DNA from: AP-15 sp963712825
Lineage (GTDB): Bacteria; Pseudomonadota; Alphaproteobacteria; ATCC43930; CGMCC-115725
Direction of reading: 5' to 3'
NCBI GenBank assembly: GCA_963712825.1
Contig: CAVQJP010000024.1
Coordinates: 186,001-250,000 of the forward strand
Length of the DNA stretch: 64,000 nucleotides
Within the stretch, counting starts at the first letter, position 1; each line of letters opens with the position of its first letter. Shown here one piece after another: positions 7,776 to 15,733 of this stretch. The notes beneath the pieces were generated by a model. That model saw only the letters and a program-made list of their open reading frames with translations. It was not told where the DNA came from and did not search any database. The translations under genes were made by a program, and so were the position numbers.

Positions 7776-9310
7776 GGTCCGAGACCTTCGCCCCGGTCGC
7801 GAACCGGGGCTGGATCACGGCGTCGATCATGCTGGCGACCTTCATGCAGGGGGTCGACACGACGATCGCCAATGTCGCCTTGCCGCATATGCAGGGCAGC
7901 ATGTCGGTGGCGCAGGACCAGATCGCCTGGGTCATCACCTCCTACATCGTCGCCGCCGCGATCATGACCCCGCTGACCGGCTGGCTCGCCAACCGCTTTG
8001 GCGTCAGATACGTCTTTCTGATTTCGGTCATCGGGTTCACCCTGACATCGGCGTTGTGCGGCGCCGCCAACAGCCTCGCCGAACTGGTCGTCTACCGCCT
8101 CTTGCAGGGCGTCTGCGGTGCGGCGCTGGTGCCGCTGTCGCAGGCGGTGCTGCTGCAGATCAACCCGCCGGAACGTCACGGGCGGGCGATGGCGGTGTGG
8201 GGGATGGGGGTCATCCTCGGCCCGATCATCGGCCCAGCGCTCGGCGGCTGGCTGACCGACAACTACAATTGGCGCTGGGTGTTTTACATCAACGTGCCGT
8301 TCGGGATCCTGTCGGCAATCGGCATTCTGCTGTTTATCCGCAATGCCCGGCACGGCCAGCGCGATGCGTTCGACTGGTTCGGTTTTGCCACTCTGAGCCT
8401 CGCTATCGGCGCGCTGCAGATGATGCTCGACCGCGGCGAGCTAAAGGACTGGTTCGGCTCGACCGAGATCTGGATCGAGGCGACGGTCGCCGGACTCTGT
8501 TTTTACCTGTTTGTCGTCCACACCGCGACCGCGACCGACCGCTCGTTTTTGAACCGCGCGCTCCTCAAAGACGCCAATTGCATGGTCGGCACGCTGATGA
8601 TGTTTCTCGTCGGCATCCCGCTCTACGGGACGATGACCCTGTTGCCGACCATGTTGCAGGATCTGATGAACTACCCGGTGGTCACGACCGGGCTGGTGAC
8701 GGCGCCGCGCGGCGTCGGCACGATGATCGCGATGATCCTCGTCGCCCGTTTTGTCGGCCGGGTCGACACCCGGCTGCTGATCATGGCCGGGCTGATCCTG
8801 ACCGCGGCGGCGATGTGGCAGATGACCGGGTTCTCGCTCTACATGGGGATGAGCCCGATCGTGACGACCGGGGTGCTGCAAGGCCTCGGGCTCGGGTTTG
8901 TCTTCACGCCGCTCAGCATCATCACCTTTTCGACCCTGCCGCGGAACATGCTGACCCAGGGGACGGCGATCTTCAGCTTGATGCGCAACATCGGCGGCAG
9001 CGTCGGCATTTCGGTCGTCGAGGCGCTGCTGGACCAGAACACCCAGATCGTCCACTCGCGCCTTGTCGAGCAGATACGCCCGGACAACCCGCTCGCCCGC
9101 TTCCCGATGCTGCCGGCGCCGTACAGTCTGACCGACCCGTCGGGGATCGCGGCGCTGAACGCGGCGGCGACGCGCCAAGCGGCGATGGTCGCCTATGTCG
9201 ACGACTTCCTGCTGATGATGATCCTCGTCGTGATCGGCCTGCCGCTGCTGCTGCTGCTGCGCCGGCCCCGCACCCCGGCCGCCGGCGGCGCCGCCGTGGC
9301 GCTCGACTGA
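7772..9310 (+). CDS. DHA2-family MFS multidrug exporter (EmrB type), copy 3
   Basis: Third paralogue and the direct partner of the adjacent EmrA gene. The preferred start is GTG 7772, which overlaps the emrA stop (GTGA) and matches the starts of copies 1 and 2. An in-frame ATG at 7703 lies inside emrA and is unlikely. This gives 512 residues with VDTTIANVALPHMQG, LTGWLANRFGVR and motif C GVILGPIIGPALGGW. TM helices are spread over the whole length. The order marR-emrA-emrB is the classical arrangement. It is convergent with the GYD gene 41 bases downstream. Confidence 0.92.
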   Translation: MRSETFAPVANRGWITASIMLATFMQGVDTTIANVALPHMQGSMSVAQDQIAWVITSYIVAAAIMTPLTGWLANRFGVRYVFLISVIGFTLTSALCGAANSLAELVVYRLLQGVCGAALVPLSQAVLLQINPPERHGRAMAVWGMGVILGPIIGPALGGWLTDNYNWRWVFYINVPFGILSAIGILLFIRNARHGQRDAFDWFGFATLSLAIGALQMMLDRGELKDWFGSTEIWIEATVAGLCFYLFVVHTATATDRSFLNRALLKDANCMVGTLMMFLVGIPLYGTMTLLPTMLQDLMNYPVVTTGLVTAPRGVGTMIAMILVARFVGRVDTRLLIMAGLILTAAAMWQMTGFSLYMGMSPIVTTGVLQGLGLGFVFTPLSIITFSTLPRNMLTQGTAIFSLMRNIGGSVGISVVEALLDQNTQIVHSRLVEQIRPDNPLARFPMLPAPYSLTDPSGIAALNAAATRQAAMVAYVDDFLLMMILVVIGLPLLLLLRRPRTPAAGGAAVALD

Positions 9311-9351
9311 ACGTTCGACCGAACTGCGGCGGCGCCTATCCGATCATCTGC

Positions 9352-9645
9352 CTAGCCGAGCGAGGCGACGATTTCCCGGTACGCGGCCTCGGGAAACGCC
9401 TTCAAGGTTCGGGTGCGCACGGTTCCGAGCATGCCGAGCAGCAGCGTGAATCTTGCCGCCACCGCGTCGTCCGGGGCTTCGTACATCATCACCAGGTCGT
9501 ACTCGCCCATCGTCATGTAAAGCGCCTTGAATTCGCCGCCCATGTCGGCGAGCGCTTTTTTCGCGGTGTCGACCCGGCGCGGCAACTCCTTGACCCTTTG
9601 CGCACCTTGATCGGTCCAGTTGGCGAGCATGATGTATGTCGGCAT
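9352..9645 (-). CDS. GYD domain-containing protein
   Basis: A 97-residue soluble protein matching the GYD family (named after the G-Y-D motif) over its full length. It opens PTYIMLANWTDQGAQ and carries the signature MGEYDLVMMYEAPDD at about 46-60. The biochemical role of the family is not established; the fold is ferredoxin-like and members are often found near metabolic genes. GGGAGGTAGG precedes the ATG at 9645, a strong SD. It is a stand-alone minus-strand gene between two plus-strand units. Confidence 0.85.
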   Translation of the reverse strand: MPTYIMLANWTDQGAQRVKELPRRVDTAKKALADMGGEFKALYMTMGEYDLVMMYEAPDDAVAARFTLLLGMLGTVRTRTLKAFPEAAYREIVASLG

Positions 9646-9981
9646 GGCCTACCTCCCGGTTTCGGTAATTGCCGACGCGTTCGGGGCCGCTGCAGCTCCG
9701 GTTCTTGTCGTCAAGATGCTGCGGCCTGCCCGGCCCCGACAGGTCGATCTTTGCCGTCATGATAGCGTGCTTCGCGTCACACCCGTTGATCTTTTTGGCT
9801 TGCACCGGACGGCCGCAACCCCAAGCCGAAGCGAATTTTGCGGCGGCATCGTTCCTCCCACGCTCGTTCGCGGGAAGAATGGTCGGGTACCGTTACAACA
9901 ATGCCAAAAATTTTCTCGCCGTGATCCACCTCGCCGCGGCTACGATCTGCCCTCGGTCGACAACACCCGAGGCCAGACCCC
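9646..9981. other. Intergenic stretch without a gene
   Basis: About 336 bases between the divergent GYD and methyltransferase genes. I see no coding frame that looks real and no clear hairpin. Promoters for both genes should lie here, but none stands out. Confidence 0.5.
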
Positions 9982-10620
9982 ATGGAACCAGACCCGCTCG
10001 GACTGCCGCCCGGAGCCTTTGCCAAGCTCGATCCCCAGGATGACGAAGTCTTCTACGAGCCGGCGCGGCTGGTCTGCCATATCGACGACGGCGCGATCGC
10101 GGCGTTGACCGCCTGCTACCGCAGGATACTGCCGCCGGATGGCGTCCTCGTCGACTTGATGTCGAGCTGGGTCTCGCATCTGCCGCCCGACATCGCTTAT
10201 CGCGAGGTCATCGGCCATGGCATGAATGCCGAGGAATTGGCCGCCAACCCGCGGCTCAGCCGCTGGTTCGTGCAGAACCTCAACCGCAACCCGGTTCTGC
10301 CGCTCGCCGAGAACAGCGTCGATGCGGCAATGATCTGCGTCTCGATCCAGTATCTGGAACGCCCGGTCGAGGTGTTGCGCGAGGTCGCGCGCGTGCTGCG
10401 CCCCGGCGGCCCGGTCGTCATCGGCTTTTCGAACCGCTGCTTTTGGACCAAGGCGGTGGCGGTCTGGCGCGCGCTCGACGATGACGGCCACGCGAAGCTG
10501 GTCGCGCGTTACCTGGGCCACGCCGGCTTTGCCGGCATCGAGACGCATCGCCTCGCCGAGTGGGTCGAGGATGTGAGCGACCCGATGACCGCGGTGGTCG
10601 GCCGCGCGCCGCCGGTGTAG
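9982..10620 (+). CDS. Class I SAM-dependent methyltransferase-like protein
   Basis: 212 residues. The order VLVDLMSSWVSHLP (motif I position), LPLAENSVDAAMICVSIQYLE (motif II/III region) and EVARVLRPGGPVVIGFSNRCF is typical of Methyltransf_11 proteins. The usual glycine-rich E/DxGxGxG loop is absent, so SAM binding is divergent. An opening segment with EPARLVCHIDDGAI recalls small alphaproteobacterial methyltransferases annotated only by similarity. SD GAGG lies about 9 bases before the ATG. It is followed 51 bases later by an LLM monooxygenase on the same strand. The substrate is unknown. Confidence 0.8.
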   Translation: MEPDPLGLPPGAFAKLDPQDDEVFYEPARLVCHIDDGAIAALTACYRRILPPDGVLVDLMSSWVSHLPPDIAYREVIGHGMNAEELAANPRLSRWFVQNLNRNPVLPLAENSVDAAMICVSIQYLERPVEVLREVARVLRPGGPVVIGFSNRCFWTKAVAVWRALDDDGHAKLVARYLGHAGFAGIETHRLAEWVEDVSDPMTAVVGRAPPV

Positions 10621-10671
10621 GTTCGCGCTCAAGGGTGCAGGCTCACGCGTTCGGCATGGGAGAATAGCGCG

Positions 10672-11565
10672 ATGGAACTCGGGACGTTGTTGCCGTGGAG
10701 CGACATCGGCGGCGAGCCGGCGGTTATCCGCGAATACGCGCAGGCAGCGGAAGCGGCCGGCTACGATTTTCTCGAGGCGCCCGACCATGTGCTGGGCGTC
10801 AACGCGGCAAGCCGGCCGGGCTGGGACCGCAACGATTCCGAGGATTTGTTCCACGACCCGTTTGTATTGTTCGGGTATCTCTCCGGATGCACGACAAAGC
10901 TCGGCTTTTCTACGGGCGTCCTGATCCTGCCGCAGCGCCAGACAGTGCTGGTCGCAAAGCAGGCGGCCTGCCTCGACGTGCTGTCGGGAGGGCGCTTCCG
11001 GCTCGGCATCGGGGTCGGGTGGAACGAGGTCGAGTTCACCGGCCTCAACGAGAACTTCCACAATCGCGGCCGCCGCTCCGAGGAGCAGGTGCAGGTCATG
11101 CAGAAATTGTGGGCCGAGCCGCACGTCGTCTTTAAGGGTCGCTGGCACACGATCGAGGATGCCGGGATCAACCCGCGGCCGCAATCGGGCAAGGTGCCGG
11201 TGTGGTTTGGCGGCCATCACGACCGCACGCTGGAACGGATCGCCAAATGGGGCGACGGCTGGATGCCAAACGCCTATCCCGCCGGTCCCGAGGCAACCGA
11301 AGTGCTGGGCCGGCTGCGCCGGCTGACCGAGGCCGCGGGCCGCGACCCGGCGCAAATCGGCATCGAGGCCTGGGTGTCGATGGGCTCGGGCAGCGAGGCC
11401 GACTGGGCGCGGGAAGCGCAGTTTTGGAAATCTGCCGGCGCGACGCATCTCTGCCTGACGACGACCTTCAACCGCCGCCACCACAAGCGCCTCCCCGGCC
11501 ACACCCTCTCCGACCATCTCGCGGCGTTGCGCCGCTACCACTCGGCCGTCGCCGCCGAATTGTAA
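10672..11565 (+). CDS. LLM class F420/flavin-dependent oxidoreductase
   Basis: A bacterial luciferase-like TIM-barrel oxidoreductase of 297 residues. The pattern LGTLLPWSDIG at the N-terminus, then FLEAPDHVLGVN, KLGFSTGVLILPQRQ, LSGGRFRLGIGVGWNEVEF and VPVWFGGHHDRTLERIAKWGDGW is characteristic of the F420-dependent TIGR03619-type branch. Whether it uses F420 or FMN cannot be told from sequence alone. The ATG at 10672 has GGGAGA 9 bases upstream. The substrate is unknown; the neighbouring methyltransferase may act in the same pathway. Confidence 0.88.
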   Translation: MELGTLLPWSDIGGEPAVIREYAQAAEAAGYDFLEAPDHVLGVNAASRPGWDRNDSEDLFHDPFVLFGYLSGCTTKLGFSTGVLILPQRQTVLVAKQAACLDVLSGGRFRLGIGVGWNEVEFTGLNENFHNRGRRSEEQVQVMQKLWAEPHVVFKGRWHTIEDAGINPRPQSGKVPVWFGGHHDRTLERIAKWGDGWMPNAYPAGPEATEVLGRLRRLTEAAGRDPAQIGIEAWVSMGSGSEADWAREAQFWKSAGATHLCLTTTFNRRHHKRLPGHTLSDHLAALRRYHSAVAAEL

Positions 11566-11627
11566 GACTCGGCGTGAAGCCGGAGCGCGGCGTGCTCGCC
11601 TGCATCGCCGCGCTGGCCCTTAGAAGG

Positions 11628-12149
11628 CTAAGCTTCCACTGTCGCCTCGCCCCTCCAAAAACGGAGGTCTTCGAGCTCTGGCTTATCAGTTATGTCTGAC
11701 CATAACACAGTCACATCATGTGAATTGGTTCCCTCAAACATCCCCTCGATGGATATGGGGACGGGGCCGTCACTCCACTGTCTGAACTTTGCCGTTCCCA
11801 CCAGCCTGAATGGAACACTGCACTTGCTATCATACCAAACCATACGTCCCTGAACTTTTGTGTGCGGCGGCACGACAATCTTCCTTTTGTACTCAAGTTC
11901 CGTGGAATCGGAATCGGTCTTACCCCAGGTGATTGATTGGGTTAAACTAGCACTTAGCTTTACTTCTCCCTTAGCGACTAATGGGATACCCGCTTGAACC
12001 GTAGTCGACGCGCCTATCCTCAGGCTTGTCGTTGAGCTGAAACGCGTGCTGCTCGATTTTCTCCAGCTAATTGATATTTCGATCTCTTGTTCTGCAGAGG
12101 TGTCGTTAACACATATTTCTGACAGAGCTTCCTTCGCGGGGCCATTGTC
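11628..12149 (-). pseudogene. Aerolysin/ETX-MTX2-like pore-forming half, separated from the lectin by an in-frame TAG
   Basis: Reading on from the lectin stop in the same frame gives 173 more codons without a stop, beginning DNGPAKEALSEICVNDTSAE. The order is typical of the aerolysin/ETX-MTX2 superfamily: a linker with N-x-T and EQEIEISISW, a Ser/Thr-rich alternating segment (SSSTRFSSTTSLRIGAST, VQAGIPLVAKGEVKLSASL) that would form the membrane hairpin, then ITWGKT and a beta-rich C-terminus with VPPHTKVQGRMVWYDSKC. It has no start codon or SD of its own near its beginning; the first candidate is GTG 11873, past the hairpin. G+C is low (27/60 in 11941-12000, 23/60 in 12061-12120). It is most simply the back half of a lectin-toxin whose reading is cut by an amber codon. 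Confidence 0.7.
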
Positions 12150-12665
12150 CTAAATCTTCACATGGGCTGGCGCCAAGTCGTATTCGACGCTCTCAAATTC
12201 AAACTCATAGACCTCGTCTCTTCCACCTGGCTGTTGTTGGCTTCTGCAGTCATCTACGCTAGACCAAACCCTATTGTTCCACCAATCCTCGTGCGGTGAG
12301 ACAATCAGGACACCGTAATCGTCGAGTACTGCCGAGCCGTTTTTGTTTCGACCCCAATCCACGGCTGCGAAGCCAGAGATCGCCCACACCGGTTTCCCGG
12401 CGCCAAAGAGCACCAAATTGCCGTCAGCTTGCATGGTGATAGAGTACGGACCTGATTTTACTTCTCCTCGCGAGGCCGCTACCGAAGCATTGTGCCACAC
12501 ATCCCACATGGCGGTGTTGCTATTATATTTGGTCCAGTCGCCCCTATATATCACGAAATTGGAATCCGCCTGCATTACGGCATGAAAGCAACCGTTTTTT
12601 GATGTAAGGTACTCGCCTTCCTTCAATGCCTCATTTGGCCGCAAGCAGTACTCGTCATGTGCCAT
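12150..12665 (-). CDS. Bulb-type (GNA-like) mannose-binding lectin domain protein, N-terminal half of a split lectin-toxin
   Basis: 171 residues with an excellent AGGAGG SD before the ATG at 12665. B-lectin sugar-binding motifs (QxDxNxVxY) are clear at 32-40 (QADSNFVIY) and 79-87 (QADGNLVLF), with a degenerate third copy at 114-122 (LDDYGVLIV). There is no signal peptide. The tail FEFESVEYDLAPAHVKI resembles the lead-in of ETX/MTX2 domains rather than the end of a lectin, and the toxin-like sequence follows after TAG in the same frame. A GNA lectin would target mannose-type glycans on a host or competitor cell. The AT-rich composition suggests acquisition by transfer. An AraC regulator lies upstream in the same direction. 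Confidence 0.85.
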   Translation of the reverse strand: MAHDEYCLRPNEALKEGEYLTSKNGCFHAVMQADSNFVIYRGDWTKYNSNTAMWDVWHNASVAASRGEVKSGPYSITMQADGNLVLFGAGKPVWAISGFAAVDWGRNKNGSAVLDDYGVLIVSPHEDWWNNRVWSSVDDCRSQQQPGGRDEVYEFEFESVEYDLAPAHVKI

Positions 12666-12849
12666 GTTGTCCTCCTGCTAAAAGGACGAAGCTGCAGCGT
12701 GCACCCCGCACCCTGCCGTCCTCATATGATCGTTAATTTATTAAAAAGGTTAGCGGCGCCGCCGGTTGCGAAGCGATACGGAAAGCGAAGTGGCCAGACA
12801 GAAAACGCAATTAGTTATAGTTAACCGCCCCCCGTCGAGCGGGCGCGCG

Positions 12850-13905
12850 TCAGCGTTGCTCGAGCAGGACGTGACGTCTCGCGCGAAGCGCCTCAGAAGG
12901 GTAGGCGCCGTAGGTGCGCCGGAACAGCTGCGCAAACCGGCTCGGATTGCTGAAGCCGTGCTCGGCAGCAATTCTGGCAAGTGACTGGGTCCGCTCGGCG
13001 TGCATTATCTCGATGCGCGCCGCCTCCAGCCGGATGCGCTGCAATCCCGCCATCGGCGTCGTTCCGCGGAACCCGCGAAACGCCAGCTGTAGCGCGCGAA
13101 CGCTGCATCCGGCGGCACTGGCGATCACCTCTATGGTCAGCGGCTCGCGGGCATTGGCGTGCATGAACTCTTCGGCGCGCTTGACATTGGCCGGCGTAGC
13201 GGCGGCCCGCCGCCGCATTAATTGATCGGAGTGATTGTGTGGCAGACCGAGCAACAGGCACAGAGCCAGATGCTCTTCAAAGCTGTGGATGGCGACTTCG
13301 TTCGTCAGCAGCGAGTTGGGGTGTTCCAACTCTGTAAATAAGAAATTGAGCATGCGCCGGATCGTAGCGCCGGCACCACGCGTGGCATCGAAGACCGGCT
13401 GGAATGCGACCGATCCGACCTGCGCGCCATCCAGCAGAGCTGCTAATTTCTGGCGGAGAAGACCGGCCGGCAGCGTAAGCATGAGCCGGTTGTCGCCGTC
13501 GCTCGATATGGCTTGGACACCGGGCTCGTCGCTATAAATCAAGCCTACCGAGGGGTGAGCAATTGCCGGCTCGCCGCCGCCGGGGAGGATAAACCGGGCC
13601 CCGCCGCGCTCGAAGACGATAATCCGAACGGCGTCCACTGCCGGCAGCCGGATCGTGAGCTGCATCGCAAGGCTGTCAGCTATGCGATGCGCGCGCAGCC
13701 TGCCGATATTGGCAATCGAATATTCCGTGCGATAGCTTTCCGGTTCGATGCGGAAGCGGCGCTGGTCGACCGGCGCCCATTCACGCGAATTGACGAACCC
13801 CCGCTTGTCGATGACCGCCTTTTCCCAAGACGGGAGGAGATCCCAGGAGATGGGCGTAATCAGATGCGGGTCGCGCACTACGAGATCGGTAAAACGGCCG
13901 GGCAT
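12850..13905 (-). CDS. AraC-family transcriptional regulator
   Basis: 351 residues. The C-terminal ~100 residues carry the double helix-turn-helix of AraC proteins: ANAREPLTIEVIASAAGCS as the first HTH and SLARIAAEHGFSNPSRFAQLFRR-type second HTH with the family P-S ending (YGAYPSEALR). The N-terminal ~230 residues resemble the cupin-like sensor of AraC_binding_2 proteins. AAGAAGG lies about 9 bases before the ATG at 13905. The lectin gene starts 185 bases downstream in the same orientation, so it is a candidate regulator of that gene, but this is inference from position only. Confidence 0.88.
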   Translation of the reverse strand: MPGRFTDLVVRDPHLITPISWDLLPSWEKAVIDKRGFVNSREWAPVDQRRFRIEPESYRTEYSIANIGRLRAHRIADSLAMQLTIRLPAVDAVRIIVFERGGARFILPGGGEPAIAHPSVGLIYSDEPGVQAISSDGDNRLMLTLPAGLLRQKLAALLDGAQVGSVAFQPVFDATRGAGATIRRMLNFLFTELEHPNSLLTNEVAIHSFEEHLALCLLLGLPHNHSDQLMRRRAAATPANVKRAEEFMHANAREPLTIEVIASAAGCSVRALQLAFRGFRGTTPMAGLQRIRLEAARIEIMHAERTQSLARIAAEHGFSNPSRFAQLFRRTYGAYPSEALRARRHVLLEQR

Positions 13906-14084
13906 GCCAATTAACCTTCTTTTCGGGCGCGGCGGTTGGTTTTGGCCCGTCTCGTTTAGCGGGTCCGGGAGGGCGCGGGTAGTACGCTTGAGGTCGCGGA
14001 CGTAGCGGCGTTGCCGATGCGCTCCTGGGCTTTCTCACCGGCTGCGCACAAGGGCAAAAAAGCAGCAACGCTCACGAAAGCGAG

Positions 14085-14786
14085 TCATAGGCGGGGCTGG
14101 TCGGGCCGGTCCTTTTGCAGAGCCATCCACTCCGCCATCAGTTTCCCGTTGTCGGCCGGGAAGCGCTCGTCGAGCAGCCGCGAACTCAGGATGCGGTCGA
14201 CGCGAAAGTGGCGGAAGTCGCGCCTGAGCTCGCACCAGGCCGCGATCACGGTCACGTCGACATAATAGGCCATCGCCACGGGCCATATCGTCCGGCGCGT
14301 CCGCCGCCCTTCTTCGTCGGCATAGTCGATCGAGAGTTTGCGGGTGTCGTGAATGGCACGGCGCAGCTCGGCCAGGTCGATCCCGCTGACCTCAGGCGCG
14401 CTGCCCTCGGACACAAATACCGGCGCTCCGACGAGGTGCGATTGCAGCGGGTCCGGCACCACGGCGGCGAGCTTGGCGAGCACGCTTTCCGCGGCGATCT
14501 GCAGTTTCGGGTCGCGCAGCCGGCGCAGCAGGCGCACGCCGATCGCGATCGCGTCGGCCTCGTCGGCGGTGAACATCAAGGGCGGCAGGTCGAACCCGCG
14601 GCGCAACACATAGCCGAGCCCCGCCGCACCCTCGATCGGGACCCGGCTCGCCTGCAGGGCTGCGATGTCGCGGTAGATCGTGCGCGCCCCGACTTCGAGC
14701 TTGTCGGCGAGTGCGGCCGCGGTCATCGGGCGGCCCGCGGCCCGCAGGTTCTGGATGATGTCGAACAGGCGGTCGGCGCGGCGCAT
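14085..14786 (-). CDS. YafY-type HTH regulator with WYL domain
   Basis: 233 residues. An N-terminal DeoR-like winged helix (RADRLFDIIQNLRAAGRPMTA, then LEVGARTIYRDIAALQ as recognition helix) is followed by a WYL domain: LRRAIHDTRKLSIDYADEEG, then RRTIWPVAMAYYVDVTVIAAWCE and the arginine-rich strand FRHFRVDRILS. WYL domains bind small ligands or nucleic acid. The gene is divergent from a cupin-GNAT operon, with a perfect inverted repeat between the two start codons. This layout is typical of a local regulator controlling itself and the divergent operon. Confidence 0.92.
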   Translation of the reverse strand: MRRADRLFDIIQNLRAAGRPMTAAALADKLEVGARTIYRDIAALQASRVPIEGAAGLGYVLRRGFDLPPLMFTADEADAIAIGVRLLRRLRDPKLQIAAESVLAKLAAVVPDPLQSHLVGAPVFVSEGSAPEVSGIDLAELRRAIHDTRKLSIDYADEEGRRTRRTIWPVAMAYYVDVTVIAAWCELRRDFRHFRVDRILSSRLLDERFPADNGKLMAEWMALQKDRPDQPRL

Positions 14787-14805
14787 CGCTTCGCCCCCGA
14801 TCGTA

Positions 14806-14823
14806 CTGACAGAACGCTGTCAG
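14806..14823 (+). promoter_or_regulatory. Perfect inverted repeat between the WYL regulator and cupin genes
   Basis: CTGACAG-AACG-CTGTCAG is a perfect 7-bp-arm palindrome with a 4-base centre. It lies 20 bases before the regulator start (14786) and 46 bases before the cupin start (14869), a natural operator position for both divergent promoters. Binding by the WYL regulator is inferred. Confidence 0.65.
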
Positions 14824-14868
14824 CATGCCCCCGTTAGTCTGGCGTCGCAATGTCTGATGGAGGAATTG

Positions 14869-15291
14869 ATGGCTTCCACTCATGTCGACATCGAAACCGC
14901 TCCCTGGACGGCCGGAACCGCGTTTTGCGGACCCGCCGCGATTTTTGAGGGCAAGGAAATCGTCCAGGTGAAGCTGCTCGGCGACCGCCGGTCCGAGGGT
15001 GGCGGCAGCGCCTGGCTCGTGAAATTCTCGCCGCCGCCGGGCAAGCTGATCAAGATCGTCGCGACGGCGCGGTCGGACGAGCACGTGTTTAATCTCGAAG
15101 GCGGCCGCGGCACCAAGACCGGACAGCCGGCGCGATCGTCGGGCGGCTACACGCTCAACCCCAAAGGCCAGCCGCACAGCGCCTTTATCGGCCAGGAAAC
15201 CGTCGCTTTCGTGGTCTATGACGGCGAATTGGACGACGTCAACTCGCTGGCGGTCGTCGACATCGAGCCGGCGACCGGGGCAGGCGCATGA
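14869..15291 (+). CDS. Cupin-like small protein
   Basis: 140 residues, start ATG 14869 chosen for the GGAGG SD 5-9 bases upstream; the longer open frame reaches back into the regulator. A single-domain beta-rich protein with cupin-like features: FSPPPGKLIKIVATARSDEH as the first motif region, then HVFNLEGG and LNPKGQPHSAFIGQETVAF with a conserved PH. It may bind a metal and a small molecule. The same-strand GNAT gene overlaps its stop by ATGA, so the two are coupled. Divergence from a YafY/WYL regulator suggests induction by a small-molecule signal. Confidence 0.78.
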   Translation: MASTHVDIETAPWTAGTAFCGPAAIFEGKEIVQVKLLGDRRSEGGGSAWLVKFSPPPGKLIKIVATARSDEHVFNLEGGRGTKTGQPARSSGGYTLNPKGQPHSAFIGQETVAFVVYDGELDDVNSLAVVDIEPATGAGA

Positions 15292-15719
15292 CCGGCGAAC
15301 CGAGACTGACGCTCACTCTTTGCCGCGACCAGCGCGCCGAGGCGGTTGTTGCCGGCGGACTTGCTGCCTTTAACGCGGAGCGCTTCCGCCCGCCGGACAC
15401 GGCGACGCTCGACGTGCTGGTTCGCGACGACGGCAGCGGCGAGCCCGTTGGCGGTCTGCTCGGTCATACCTCGTTCGGGATGTTCTTTCTCGACCTTTTT
15501 TACCTTCCCGAGGAATTGCGCGGCGCGGGGCTCGGCAGCCGCATCAGCGCTCTCGCCGAGGATGAGGCGCGGCGCCGGGGCTGCACTGCGGCCTTCGTCT
15601 ACACGGTGAGCTTTCAGGCGCCGGGCTTTTACGAACGCCACGGTTATCGCCGCTTCGGCGAGATCGCCTCCCCGCCCGACGGCGCCACCCGAATTTTCCT
15701 GAGCAAGGCGCTCGCCTGA
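15288..15719 (+). CDS. GNAT-family N-acetyltransferase
   Basis: 143 residues. The acetyl-CoA binding loop is visible as LFYLPEELRGAGLGSRISALAE (R/Q-x-x-G-x-G/A motif RGAGLGS), preceded by GGLLGHTSFGMFFLDL and followed by AFVYTVSFQAPGFYERHGYRRFGE, the usual C-terminal GNAT pattern. The ATG lies inside the cupin stop codon (ATGA), so translation is coupled. Substrate unknown. Confidence 0.9.
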   Translation: MTGEPRLTLTLCRDQRAEAVVAGGLAAFNAERFRPPDTATLDVLVRDDGSGEPVGGLLGHTSFGMFFLDLFYLPEELRGAGLGSRISALAEDEARRRGCTAAFVYTVSFQAPGFYERHGYRRFGEIASPPDGATRIFLSKALA

Positions 15720-15733
15720 AGCGCACTGCCGAC

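Noticed and set aside
12150..12152. The TAG as a pyrrolysine codon
   Set aside because: Pyrrolysine decoding is essentially limited to some archaea and a few other bacteria, and no pyl genes are seen. A nonsense mutation or read-through is simpler.
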